Shown here piece by piece: positions 8,289 through 16,762 of a stretch of 64,000 bases of DNA (within the stretch, counting starts at the first letter, position 1; every line of letters starts with the position of its first letter). Position numbers and translations under genes: made by a program. Origin of the DNA: Shewanella violacea DSS12 (lineage in GTDB: Bacteria; Pseudomonadota; Gammaproteobacteria; Enterobacterales; Shewanellaceae); contig NC_014012.1 of the NCBI RefSeq assembly GCF_000091325.1, positions 2,276,824 through 2,340,823 on the forward strand, in the 5' to 3' direction. The notes below the pieces were generated by a model. The model was not told the origin of the DNA, ran no database searches, and saw only the letters and a list, made by a program, of their open reading frames with translations.

Positions 8289-9350
8289 TCAATCTTTATC
8301 TAAATAATGGATATCTGTGGCATCTCTGAGTCTAGCCGCGGCTTGCTCTGGGGTTAGATCTCGTTGAGCCTCAGCCAGCATCTCATAACCCACCATAAAC
8401 TTCTTCACCGTGGCAGAGCGCAGTAATGGCGGGTAAAACACGCCGTGTAGCTGCCAATGGTCGCTATTGGTCAAGTCGCCATCTTGATCCCGTGCAAAGG
8501 GGGCGAAGTGCCAGCCCATAGAATAAGGAAAAGAACAATTGAACAGGTTGTCATAGCGAGTGGTCAGCTTCTTGATGGCTAGTGCAAGTGAGTCTCTAAC
8601 TTCATCGCTTAGTTCATCAAAACGGCGAATGTGTGTTTTTGGCATTAAGATGGTTTCGAAAGGCCAGGCTGCCCAATAAGGCACGACAGCTAACCAGTGC
8701 TCGGTTTCGACCACAGTACGGCTACCATCTTCTTGCTCGCGCTTTACATAATCCAAGAGTAAGTTAGTGCCATGCTCTTGTTGATAAGCTCTTAAATTAT
8801 GGTCTTTTTTTCTGAGTTCGTTGGGCAGATAACTATTGGCCCATACCTGTCCGTGGGGGTGGGGCTGAGAGCAGCCCATAACAGCACCTTTATTCTCAAA
8901 GGCTTGCACCCAGACATATTCCTTGCCTAACTCAGTTATTTCACTCTCCCAGGTATCTATGACTCGACGTAGCTGCTCCGTGGTGAGTTGAGGTAATGTC
9001 TTGCTGTGATCCGGTGAGAAACAGATCACACGACTCAAGCCTTGGACGCTTTCACTGCGCATAAGGGGATCGTCATTAAAGGGGGCTTTAGGCGTGTCGG
9101 GGGACAATGCTGCAAAATCATTACCAAATACAAATGTTGACTGATAATCAGGATTAATCTCACCACTTATGCGTTTATTGCCGGCACACAAGAAGCAGTC
9201 TTTATCGTAACTCTGACCTTGCTCATCGGACACCGCCTCGTCCTGGCCTTGCCAGGGACGCTTAGCTCTATGGGGAGAGACGAGTACCCAATCACCTGTG
9301 AGTGGGTTAAATCTACGGTGTGGATGTTCAATAGGATCGAAGCGAGTCAT
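8289..9350 (-). CDS. galT: Galactose-1-phosphate uridylyltransferase
   Basis: A 353-residue Leloir-pathway enzyme that exchanges UMP between UDP-glucose and galactose 1-phosphate. The zinc ligands C52, C55, H115 and H164 and the nucleophile H166 in SQPHPHGQ sit at the same numbers as in the E. coli enzyme, and the length is normal. It is cytosolic. Unusually, neither galK nor galE or galM is beside it: the downstream neighbour is the cytochrome gene and the upstream one is the divergent SNF2 helicase. The 9351-9654 gap should hold both promoters; I see no clear operator there. Confidence 0.95.
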   Translation of the reverse strand: MTRFDPIEHPHRRFNPLTGDWVLVSPHRAKRPWQGQDEAVSDEQGQSYDKDCFLCAGNKRISGEINPDYQSTFVFGNDFAALSPDTPKAPFNDDPLMRSESVQGLSRVICFSPDHSKTLPQLTTEQLRRVIDTWESEITELGKEYVWVQAFENKGAVMGCSQPHPHGQVWANSYLPNELRKKDHNLRAYQQEHGTNLLLDYVKREQEDGSRTVVETEHWLAVVPYWAAWPFETILMPKTHIRRFDELSDEVRDSLALAIKKLTTRYDNLFNCSFPYSMGWHFAPFARDQDGDLTNSDHWQLHGVFYPPLLRSATVKKFMVGYEMLAEAQRDLTPEQAAARLRDATDIHYLDKD

Positions 9351-9654
9351 AGCATTCTACAGAAGGATATTGTATACCACGGGATTATATAAGAATGAAT
9401 CCAAAAAGCGATAAGAGAATCGTACATTTATTGTATGTTTCAATCTGGCCAGCTTATTCATTAACCGATAGCTTGACTAGGGGAGAATAAATGACGTCTA
9501 TCAAGCAATAATATATTGGATTTAACACTCTTGATGATATAATTCTCCCTTTCATTTAAATTTATATTGTTTAAAAACTTATACTAGGTGTTCTGTTTTC
9601 CGTCACCTTGGTTTGTTTTTAGTATGAACGGATAATCATGATTGGAAGGCGATA

Positions 9655-12600
9655 TTGATCCAACTAGAAGCGTTTTTTAGCCAGTCAGTGTTATTTGACG
9701 GAATACAGGTTTTATTGGACATGCCACTGCTGAGATTCGATCACAGCGGGCCTATCTTGTCTGGTCAATTTGACTCGGTTCCGACTCTAGGAACAGTTGA
9801 GGGCTGTGGTGTTAGTGATGGCATTATTGATTCGATTGTCACTGCCACATTAGATTGGTCAGCGGGTCCTGTGATTGCTTCAGGCAACACGACTTGCAGT
9901 GTGTGTAGTGATTCCCAGTTACCTTGCATCCATATTGCTGCCATCGCCATCGATTATTTAGCCAAACAAGTGCCTATTACTCCCTATCCCAGTGAGACGA
10001 AACGGGCAGATACAGCATCAAGGCTTTTAAGGACTGAGCTCAATAAACGCTACGATCCTTATCCTAATATGGCCAGACATAGAGTCGTATATTTATTATC
10101 AGTCACTGATGGTGAGCTACACCTGAGCGTCCATAAAGGTTATGTCAGCAAATTAGGTAAATACTCAATCAAGACAGATTTAGGCTTCGAGGTGTTAGAC
10201 CGAGGCAATCTGCCAAAATTTGTGACTCAAACCGATGTTTATTTACTCCATAGGCTAAGAGAGCTAGCCCAAGCTTTAGATACAGGGGCGAGAGATGCTC
10301 TGCAAGAGAGGCTTTCAATAGGATTAGGAGACACTTGCGCTGGTGAGTTTCTTTACCATTTAATTGCAACTCAACGCTGTTTTTGGCTCCATTGCGATCA
10401 AGTTCCTCTTAAAATCGAGCAACATAATCTGGATGATTTTGTCGACCCCAAGGCCTTAATTAAAATAGATTCAGGGCAATTCCTGGACCTTGCCAGTATG
10501 AGCCTAGTATTGACCGATCTAGGGCCTTTTTGGGGTGAATTAAGCGACAAGCCTCTGGCCGAATATTTACGGCAATTAGCGGATGATGACAGGGAATGGG
10601 CACCTAAGCTTAAGATACATCGTGCAAGGGTCGACTTCCCTTGGGATGAACAAAATCATCTGGATATAGAAGTCGCGAGCTTTTCCCTTTGCAGCGAAAA
10701 TTTGGAATGCAGTTTAGCCGACATTTTTGCTCTCGCCAGTGAGTCTCCCCATCTATTAAAACTCGCCTCTGAACTGAGTATTCAGTTGTCAGATTTTCAA
10801 CTTCTTTCATCTGGATTTGAACCTATAGTCTGGCATCAGTTTTTACTTGGGGATCGTGAATTACCTCAGATATTGAGTCAACAAATGGTTGCAATACGAC
10901 GCCTGATGTTGGCAGGCTGGTCCATAGATTTTCAATTAATCAATCGTTATTCCTTAGTACAAGCTCATACATGGTATGGAGAGCTTAGTCATCAAGCCCC
11001 AGATAAACAATGGTTTGACCTTGAGCTAGGAGTCGAAGTTGATGGCAAGAAGATTAATTTACTGCCTTATCTGGTCAAAGCCATAAGACAGGGATTGTTG
11101 CAAAACCTCAGTGATACAGAAACGGTACTCATGGAGCTCGACTCTGGACAGCGCTTGTCGCTGCCTGCCGATAGGATAAAGCAGATCTTATCTGTACTCG
11201 TTGAGCTTTACGAAACAAAGCCGCTGTCGGTGGATGACACCTTAACCATGTCCATGAATCAGTTGACCCGAATTGCTGAACTGGCTGACCGAGATAAAAT
11301 CAACAAGAAAGAGTGGCAATGGCTCGGAAGTCAATGGTTACAAAATAAAGCTCAGCAGCTGTACTCTTATTTGGAAGTCGATGGAAATGATAAAGGCGCT
11401 GTGAGTAAAAACTCTCATGGTAAAAGACCCGGTTTCACGGTTCTACCCCCAGTCGGACTCAATGCTGAGCTCAGAGAATATCAGCAGTTGGGATTAAATT
11501 GGCTGCAATTTTTAAAGAAAAATGAATTTTCAGGCATGCTCGCCGATGACATGGGTCTGGGGAAAACCATTCAGACTCTGAGTAGTATATTACTCGATAA
11601 AGAGGCCGGAAACTTGTCCAGCCCCTGTTTAGTGGTCGCACCAACGAGTCTGTTAGCCAACTGGCTTCACGAAGCCGAGACCTTTGCCCCCGAGCTTAGG
11701 CTGCTGCTCTGGTCCGGACCAAAACGTCATCGTTTACAAGATAAGATTAAGGACTGTGATCTCCTGATCACTAGCTATGGCACCTTGCAACAAGATGTTG
11801 AGTTGTGGGCCAAGCAACATTTTCATCTGGTGATCTTAGATGAAGCCCAGACCATCAAGAATGTGCGTAGCCGAATAAATCGCGTGGTGGGCAGCTTGTC
11901 ATCGACACATAGGCTCTGCTTGACCGGTACACCTTTAGAAAATCACCTGGGTGAATTATGGTCATTGTTTAATTTCTTGATGCCGGGTTTCCTCGGTACT
12001 TATGCTCAGTTTCAGCGGCACTATCAAGTACCCATTGAAAAAGAGCAAGATGATGAGCGTCGTTGTGCATTAGTGCAAAGGATCGCTCCGTTTATGTTAC
12101 GTCGGCTTAAATCTGAAGTTGCCAAAGAGCTGCCCGACAAGACGGTTATTAATGAGTTTATTAGCCTCACTGAAACTCAGAGAGATCTCTATGAAACTAT
12201 CCGTTTAACCATGTCTGAAGAGGTCAGGAAAGCGGTTTCAGTCTCAGGAGTAAAGCGTAACCGATTAGCCATCAGTAATGCCTTACTCAAACTCAGGCAG
12301 GTCTGCTGCCATCCCAAATTACTCAAACTCGATCACTTACAGCAATCTAGCCAAGACAATGTCTATCTTGATACTGGCTGGGATACATCAAATATTGATG
12401 TATCCCATAAGCTGGGCTCGGTTAATGGGCTACAACTAGCCGAAGATGTCAGCAAGCTAGATACTCGCTCCGGAAAACTAAATTGGCTTGCCGATAAGCT
12501 GCCTGGCATGCTCGAAGAGGGCAGGCGGGTGTTAATATTTTCCTCCTTCACCAGCATGCTGACCTTGATAGGTGAACTTTTGGAAAACCTAGGCATTAGT

Positions 12601-12990
12601 TTTGTTGAGCTAACAGGTAAGAGTCGAGACCGTGGGGCATTGGTTAAGCGTTTTCAGCAGCGAGAAGTACCGGTATTTTTAATCAGCTTGAAGGCGGGAG
12701 GCGCGGGTTTGAATTTAACCGCTGCAGACGTGGTTATTCATACCGATCCTTGGTGGAATCCTGCTGCCGAGCAGCAGGCCAGTGATAGGGCTCATAGAAT
12801 TGGTCAGGACAAGTCGGTGTTTGTCTATAAACTCATCTGTAAGGAAACCGTTGAAGAGAGGATACAGCTGCTGCAGGAATCTAAAAATAACTTAGCTCAG
12901 AGTATTTATCAGCAAGAGAGTCTGGCTGTTTCTGATATGACAGGGGATGACTGGCTCGAGTTACTTAAGCCTATAAACTTAGATGACTAG
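9655..12990 (+). CDS. SNF2-family DNA helicase with SWIM zinc finger
   Basis: A 1111-residue SF2 ATPase. A SWIM-type zinc site (C-S-V-C, then C-I-H) lies near residues 80-96. The helicase core starts around residue 595: DDMGLGKT (Walker A, about 630), DEAQ (motif II, about 728), LTGTPLENHLGELW, then the C-terminal domain with LISLKAGGAGLNL and DRAHRIGQ. Such proteins use ATP to move along or remodel nucleoprotein; the bacterial SWIM-SNF2 role is not established. The start is TTG, preceded by GGAAGG at a good distance; no in-frame ATG suits. It is transcribed alone, divergent from galT. A decayed copy of its C-terminal coding part lies at 14404-14600. Confidence 0.9.
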   Translation: MIQLEAFFSQSVLFDGIQVLLDMPLLRFDHSGPILSGQFDSVPTLGTVEGCGVSDGIIDSIVTATLDWSAGPVIASGNTTCSVCSDSQLPCIHIAAIAIDYLAKQVPITPYPSETKRADTASRLLRTELNKRYDPYPNMARHRVVYLLSVTDGELHLSVHKGYVSKLGKYSIKTDLGFEVLDRGNLPKFVTQTDVYLLHRLRELAQALDTGARDALQERLSIGLGDTCAGEFLYHLIATQRCFWLHCDQVPLKIEQHNLDDFVDPKALIKIDSGQFLDLASMSLVLTDLGPFWGELSDKPLAEYLRQLADDDREWAPKLKIHRARVDFPWDEQNHLDIEVASFSLCSENLECSLADIFALASESPHLLKLASELSIQLSDFQLLSSGFEPIVWHQFLLGDRELPQILSQQMVAIRRLMLAGWSIDFQLINRYSLVQAHTWYGELSHQAPDKQWFDLELGVEVDGKKINLLPYLVKAIRQGLLQNLSDTETVLMELDSGQRLSLPADRIKQILSVLVELYETKPLSVDDTLTMSMNQLTRIAELADRDKINKKEWQWLGSQWLQNKAQQLYSYLEVDGNDKGAVSKNSHGKRPGFTVLPPVGLNAELREYQQLGLNWLQFLKKNEFSGMLADDMGLGKTIQTLSSILLDKEAGNLSSPCLVVAPTSLLANWLHEAETFAPELRLLLWSGPKRHRLQDKIKDCDLLITSYGTLQQDVELWAKQHFHLVILDEAQTIKNVRSRINRVVGSLSSTHRLCLTGTPLENHLGELWSLFNFLMPGFLGTYAQFQRHYQVPIEKEQDDERRCALVQRIAPFMLRRLKSEVAKELPDKTVINEFISLTETQRDLYETIRLTMSEEVRKAVSVSGVKRNRLAISNALLKLRQVCCHPKLLKLDHLQQSSQDNVYLDTGWDTSNIDVSHKLGSVNGLQLAEDVSKLDTRSGKLNWLADKLPGMLEEGRRVLIFSSFTSMLTLIGELLENLGISFVELTGKSRDRGALVKRFQQREVPVFLISLKAGGAGLNLTAADVVIHTDPWWNPAAEQQASDRAHRIGQDKSVFVYKLICKETVEERIQLLQESKNNLAQSIYQQESLAVSDMTGDDWLELLKPINLDD

Positions 12991-13028
12991 CTGTCGATTA
13001 ATCGTCCTGTCTCTTGTTGGGTACAGGG

Positions 13029-13727
13029 CTAAATAAACTGATTCAAGAGCAGGCCTTTGCGCTCTTCTTCATCCTTTTTCAAAATCACGGCAATTTTGAG
13101 TTGCAGCTCGGTCTTGAGTAAATCAGCCGAGCTTTGGGCATAATCGGTATCTTGAATTCGCGAGCGTGCCGCGCTGTTATTGATACTGCTAATTTGGTAG
13201 CTATCGATGCGACTATCTAGGCCATTGTACTGAGCGCCATCTGTGCCAGCACTGTCATCGATACTCGCACTTGCAGCATCGATGGCTGTCAGTGCAGCAT
13301 TGGGATCGCTGCTATCGAGTCCTGACACAAAATTATCCTGTCCCAGCACTTCTGCCGCGATGACATTGATCTCATCAGTTAGCTGATTTAGCTCGGCTTG
13401 TATAGCCTGTTTATCATAAATTGGGTTTCCCGCCAGTATGGTGAGCTCCCTGGCTCTGACAAGGTTGTCGGTAATAGAGGCGTATTGACTGGCTTTAATA
13501 TTGAGCATACCTTGCTCATCTCGTGCATTTCTGGCGCGTATCTCTGCCTCATTGATACTGGATGTGAGTCTATTGGCGATCTGTAGGCCTGCAGGGTCGT
13601 CTGCTGCCTTATTTATCTTACGTCCGCTACTGAGCTTCTCTATCAGTTCTTGGCGCTTCTCTTGCAGTTTCTCGAAGTTACTTAAATGCGAGGACTGTGC
13701 GCTTGGTAGTTTCATCTCTAGCCCCAT
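13029..13727 (-). CDS. Short atypical flagellin-like protein
   Basis: A 232-residue protein with flagellin ends: LSSGRKINKAADDPAGLQIANR near residues 31-52 (D0/D1 N-terminal helix) and ARSRIQDTDYAQSSADLLKTELQ near residues 183-205 (C-terminal helix). Normal flagellins begin MAxxVNTN and end in LLAQ-type helices; here the beginning is MGLEMKLPSAQ and the end is ERKGLLLNQFI, and the variable middle is nearly absent. It stands alone, far from any flagellar gene in the window, so it may be a minor or divergent filament protein, or not assembled at all. Start could be 13727 or the ATG at 13715. Decayed copies of its middle lie at 15336-15730. Confidence 0.7.
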   Translation of the reverse strand: MGLEMKLPSAQSSHLSNFEKLQEKRQELIEKLSSGRKINKAADDPAGLQIANRLTSSINEAEIRARNARDEQGMLNIKASQYASITDNLVRARELTILAGNPIYDKQAIQAELNQLTDEINVIAAEVLGQDNFVSGLDSSDPNAALTAIDAASASIDDSAGTDGAQYNGLDSRIDSYQISSINNSAARSRIQDTDYAQSSADLLKTELQLKIAVILKKDEEERKGLLLNQFI

Positions 13728-13867
13728 ATTTGTGTCATTAGCACTCTAGGCTAATTATCTAACTAGGCAGGTCAAAAAACAAACGTTTAAGCCGAGTGTT
13801 TAGAGCAAATCGAAGTAATAAAACCCAGCTTATACCTACAACTTATAAAGAGGCGTTATACGGATTG

Positions 13868-14299
13868 TTAAAGCGGTCGTGACTCTCCCTGCAGGGTGAC
13901 AACTAGCTTACGCTCACCCGCTGAATCTCTTGGCTCACACAGATAGATCCCTTGCCATATACCCAGGTTAAAATGGCCATTAGTGATAGGAAGCGTCAAT
14001 GATACGCCCAATAGACTGGATTTAAGGTGAGCCGGCATGTCATCCGGGCCTTCATAGGTATGGGTATAATAAGGTTCATTTTCAGGCGCGAGACGATTGA
14101 AATAGCGTTCGAAGTCGACCCGTACACTGGGATCGGCATTTTCATTAATGGTTAACGCGGCGGAGGTATGTTGCAGATGGATATGGGCTAAGCCTATGCT
14201 GAATTTTTTAATCTCAGGGATCTGCTCATAGATTTCGTCTGTGATCAGATGAAATCCCCGAGGTTTAGCAGGTAAATTAAATTCTTTTTGATACCAGAT
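13868..14299 (-). CDS. yjbQ: YjbQ-family protein (UPF0047) with apparent ATC start
   Basis: An uninterrupted frame of 143 residues that matches YjbQ throughout: it begins xWYQKEFNLPAKPRGFHL, contains LAHIHLQHTSAALTINEN, the acidic FERYFN block, THTYEGPDDMPAHLKSSL, and ends CEPRDSAGERKLVVTLQG. The HxxHTSAxL and DDMPAH motifs are the metal site of this family, for which weak thiamine-phosphate synthase activity has been reported. The codon where the family has its initiator Met is ATC. A GAGGAG site lies 8 bases upstream of that ATC (14308-14313), and a TGA stop lies four codons further back, so no ATG, GTG or TTG can serve. Either ATC is used, or the gene has just lost its start. Confidence 0.8.
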   Translation of the reverse strand: MWYQKEFNLPAKPRGFHLITDEIYEQIPEIKKFSIGLAHIHLQHTSAALTINENADPSVRVDFERYFNRLAPENEPYYTHTYEGPDDMPAHLKSSLLGVSLTLPITNGHFNLGIWQGIYLCEPRDSAGERKLVVTLQGESRPL

Positions 14300-14403
14300 G
14301 ACTTTCTCTCCTCACTCTTTATTCTTTAAATTAGACTGACAGGAATATATATTTAAGTTAACTCATTTTCAGTTTCGTGAGTAACCGCTAGTCTGCCAGC
14401 AGA

Positions 14404-14600
14404 CTAGATACTGCTGGGATGAACTCCTACCTATTCTACCAGGGCTTGGGAGCATGGCTCAGTTACCACAAGGCTAAGTATAATTGGAACACTGCTGGAT
14501 ACCTAGGGCATAAGTATCCTCAATTGACGGGAAAGAGTCGAACCTAGGGCTGTGTTTAAGCGATTGAAGCCGCGAGAAAGCCGATACTTCTGATGGGGTT
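14404..14600 (+). pseudogene. Decayed fragment of the SNF2 helicase gene
   Basis: Strongly similar to bases about 12366-12670 of the intact helicase with gaps: CTAGATACTGCTGGGAT matches the TTGATACTGGCTGGGAT region, and AAGAGTCGA followed by GTTTAAGCG and CGCGAGAAA matches the KSRDRGALVKRFQQRE region. All frames are broken. The orientation is the same as the parent. Bases 14601-14755 may hold a more degraded 3' end but the match is weak. Confidence 0.7.
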
Positions 14601-14764
14601 GGATTTTTCGATAAACTCAGGAGTATTAATACACCTGCTGCAGGTATAAAACATAGGTCAGCCTGGAATATTTATGAGTAATAGATGCTTGGAGAGTGTG
14701 GGATGATGAGCCGAGGGGCTTAATTCTGGATGACCAAGTCTATAATATAGCCCTGAATAATAAA

Positions 14765-14788
14765 TAGCCCTGTTAAGCAACAGGGCTA
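14765..14788 (-). terminator. Terminator of the 132-residue membrane protein gene
   Basis: A 10-bp perfect stem (TAGCCCTGTT, 14765-14774 / 14779-14788) with a 4-base loop; on the minus strand it is followed by a TTTATTATT tail. Confidence 0.7.
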
Positions 14789-14827
14789 AATTAGTTGATT
14801 ATCTAATTGGATTTCTAACCAAAATGT

Positions 14828-15226
14828 CTAAGCAAGGGATTGGTTCTTACTCGGTTTAAAGAAAGAGGTTATTGCTAAGATAAAACCTAATGCGCCAATG
14901 GCATTGACCGCTATTCCAGCAAATCGCCAAAATTCTGAAGGCCATAGACTGTGATCTTTAGTTAACCCACCGTAAATGGTCATAGCGGCGAGTAAAAAAG
15001 CTAAAAGAGAGATTGAAAAATAAAGGGGTTTCCACGCTTTGTTTAAACTGAAAACTAACAAACTTCCCGCAATTAACACCACCACGATTGCCATCATTGA
15101 GGCGGTAGGACCGATAGATTGTTCGCCGTTATGAAGCTGCCAGAGCCCGATAGCATTCCACAAAATACATAAAAATAGATGAGTGAGTTGCACTTTTAAG
15201 GCTAAAGCGTAGTTTGTTTTTAACAT
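14828..15226 (-). CDS. Four-helix membrane protein, function unknown
   Basis: A 132-residue protein with four hydrophobic helices (about residues 11-30, 42-60, 68-88, 102-122) and a basic Lys/Ser tail. It has no motif I recognise. The gene has its own terminator and sits between the decayed helicase fragment and the decayed flagellin copies, so it lies inside the disturbed block. Other small, four-span proteins of this look are common in Shewanella but their roles are not known to me. Confidence 0.6.
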   Translation of the reverse strand: MLKTNYALALKVQLTHLFLCILWNAIGLWQLHNGEQSIGPTASMMAIVVVLIAGSLLVFSLNKAWKPLYFSISLLAFLLAAMTIYGGLTKDHSLWPSEFWRFAGIAVNAIGALGFILAITSFFKPSKNQSLA

Positions 15227-15335
15227 GCTAAATTTCCCTGATTACGAGAAACCAAATCTGGTGCGGCTTCTCAATTGTGATAAGCGGGGATCTTGCTCCT
15301 AGTAGAGCAATAATACAAATAAAAAACACCCATGT

Positions 15336-15510
15336 GTCGCCTTGGTATTGATACTGCTAATTTGGTGTTATTGATGTGATTATCAGGGAAATATACTGAT
15401 CACACTAGGTGCCTGCACTGTTGCCCATGTGAGCATTTATTTCTTATCTAGACACACTAGTATCCTGAGGTTCTTGCTAGTGAAAATTAGGTTCGCTGAA
15501 GATTGTAAAC
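15336..15510 (-). pseudogene. Decayed copy A of the flagellin-like gene middle
   Basis: Bases 15346-15370 carry TATTGATACTGCTAATTTGG, identical to the flagellin gene around 13179-13198, and the match continues with substitutions through TATACTGATCACAC and CTGCACTGTTGCC to GACACACTAGTATCCTG (flagellin 13325-13341). The orientation matches the intact gene and the frames are broken. Confidence 0.65.
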
Positions 15511-15547
15511 TCAAGCTGCTACCTAAATGAGATTGCTATTACTTGAG

Positions 15548-15730
15548 TCTTATTTGGTGTCATTGATGTGACTATCAGGGCGTTGTATTGAACACCCAAG
15601 GTGCTAGTACTCTTGCCCATGTGAGCATTTATCTCTTTATTTATACTTATACAGAATTTTCCATAATCCTATCTAGACACACTAGTATCCTGAGTTTTTT
15701 CTAGACCTGATTAGGTATGTTGAAGATTGT
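15548..15730 (-). pseudogene. Decayed copy B of the flagellin-like gene middle
   Basis: Repeats copy A in order: ATTTGGTGT, GATGTGACTATCAGGG, TTGCCCATGTGAGCATTTAT, CTAGACACACTAGTATCCTG, TGAAGATTGTAAA. Copies A and B resemble each other more than either resembles the intact gene, so B was probably made from A after decay began. Up to 15869 nothing else is supported. Confidence 0.6.
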
Positions 15731-15869
15731 AAATTCAAGCAGACATCGAAAATTAAGCACAAAGGGACTGTGAATTCTTACTGCCATTAGGACGGGATCA
15801 GTGTCGTCATGTTAAATAATTGCTAAGTTAAATGAGTTTGCTGTCACTTGCGTCTTAGTTTGTGTATAA

Positions 15870-16472
15870 ATGAAGTACAGCCTCCAGATATCAGGTCGAC
15901 CGTTAATGTTTAATCTATCGTTTTGCCACATCAACTTGAGTCGTGTCTGCTATCAGTTTTTTACCATAGCGCTTTTCACCTTAGGGTTATTGACTATAGT
16001 GCTATTGACCTCGGTCCAGGGTATCGCCCAGCCGAGTTTGGATTATGAGGTGCAGACCCGAGAGGGCGAAAGCTATTCATTGTCACAATATTCTGGCCAA
16101 GTGATCTATGTGGATTTTTGGGCATCCTGGTGCGGTCCTTGTCGAAAGTCATTTCCCTGGATGAATCAGATGCATCATAAGTATGCAGCCCAGGGGCTCA
16201 AGATCATTGCTATCAACTTAGACAATGACTTATCACATGCCCGCCAGTTTCTCAGCCAGATCTCCGCCGATTTTACGATCGCCTATGATCCCAATACTCA
16301 GGTGGCAGGAGAATTTGATATCTTGGGTATGCCAACTAGCTACCTGTTCGATAGGAAAGGTCAATTGGTCGCTACACATGTGGGTTTCTTTTCGGAGCAT
16401 AAGGCGGACTATGAATCCGAAATTGTCCACTATCTTAAACAAGCACAGCCTTTACAGCGTAAATACAAGTAG
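15870..16472 (+). CDS. TlpA-like periplasmic thioredoxin
   Basis: A 200-residue protein with a hydrophobic N-terminal helix (about residues 28-50, a membrane anchor or signal peptide) and a TlpA/ResA-type thioredoxin fold carrying W87-C88-G-P-C91-R in FWASWCGPCRKSFPW, the cis-Pro in MPTSYLFD, and ends soon after the last helix. It should reduce or make disulfides in envelope proteins. The start could also be the ATG at 15906. Its stop (16470-16472) is 47 bases from the probable DUF4266 start, and the next two genes are tightly packed, so it is the first gene of a four-gene module; the Cys-rich DUF4266 protein is its likely client. Confidence 0.85.
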   Translation: MKYSLQISGRPLMFNLSFCHINLSRVCYQFFTIALFTLGLLTIVLLTSVQGIAQPSLDYEVQTREGESYSLSQYSGQVIYVDFWASWCGPCRKSFPWMNQMHHKYAAQGLKIIAINLDNDLSHARQFLSQISADFTIAYDPNTQVAGEFDILGMPTSYLFDRKGQLVATHVGFFSEHKADYESEIVHYLKQAQPLQRKYK

Positions 16473-16519
16473 TGAGTCGAATGAGCACGTGTGAGGCAGC
16501 CCATAAATTAGAGGTAGAG

Positions 16520-16762
16520 ATGATGACGTTCGAGACTGAACTGATTAAATCAGCCAGAAGCTTGTCGTTACTGGTGTGTTTATCTTTGACGGCCTGTTCG
16601 AGTTTAGGCGTAGAGCCATGGCAGCGGGATCAGTTTGCTCGTGAAGATATGGCCTTGGATAGTGAAAAGTTGGATCTAACCTTGGACGATCATATCTATT
16701 TCAGTAAAGAGGGCACCAGTGGGGGGCGCTCGCTCGCAGGGGGCGGTTGTGGTTGCAACTAA
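16520..16762 (+). CDS. DUF4266 lipoprotein with GGGCGCN tail
   Basis: About 80 residues from the ATG at 16520 (an ATG at 16481 and a GTG at 16472 are possible but spoil the signal peptide). A hydrophobic signal ends in LTAC, so it should be a lipoprotein. The mature part reads SSLGVEPWQRDQFAREDM, a helical acidic stretch, HIYFSKEGTSGG and the tail GGGCGCN, which is the conserved layout of DUF4266. The CxC tail could bind a metal, accept a disulfide from the TlpA-like neighbour, or be modified. Its end overlaps or abuts the start of the DUF3570 gene. Confidence 0.8.
   Translation: MMTFETELIKSARSLSLLVCLSLTACSSLGVEPWQRDQFAREDMALDSEKLDLTLDDHIYFSKEGTSGGRSLAGGGCGCN

Noticed and set aside
16472-16519. 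GTG 16472 or ATG 16481 as start of the DUF4266 gene
   Set aside because: Both put a charged, Cys-containing stretch before the signal peptide; the ATG at 16520 gives a normal lipoprotein signal.
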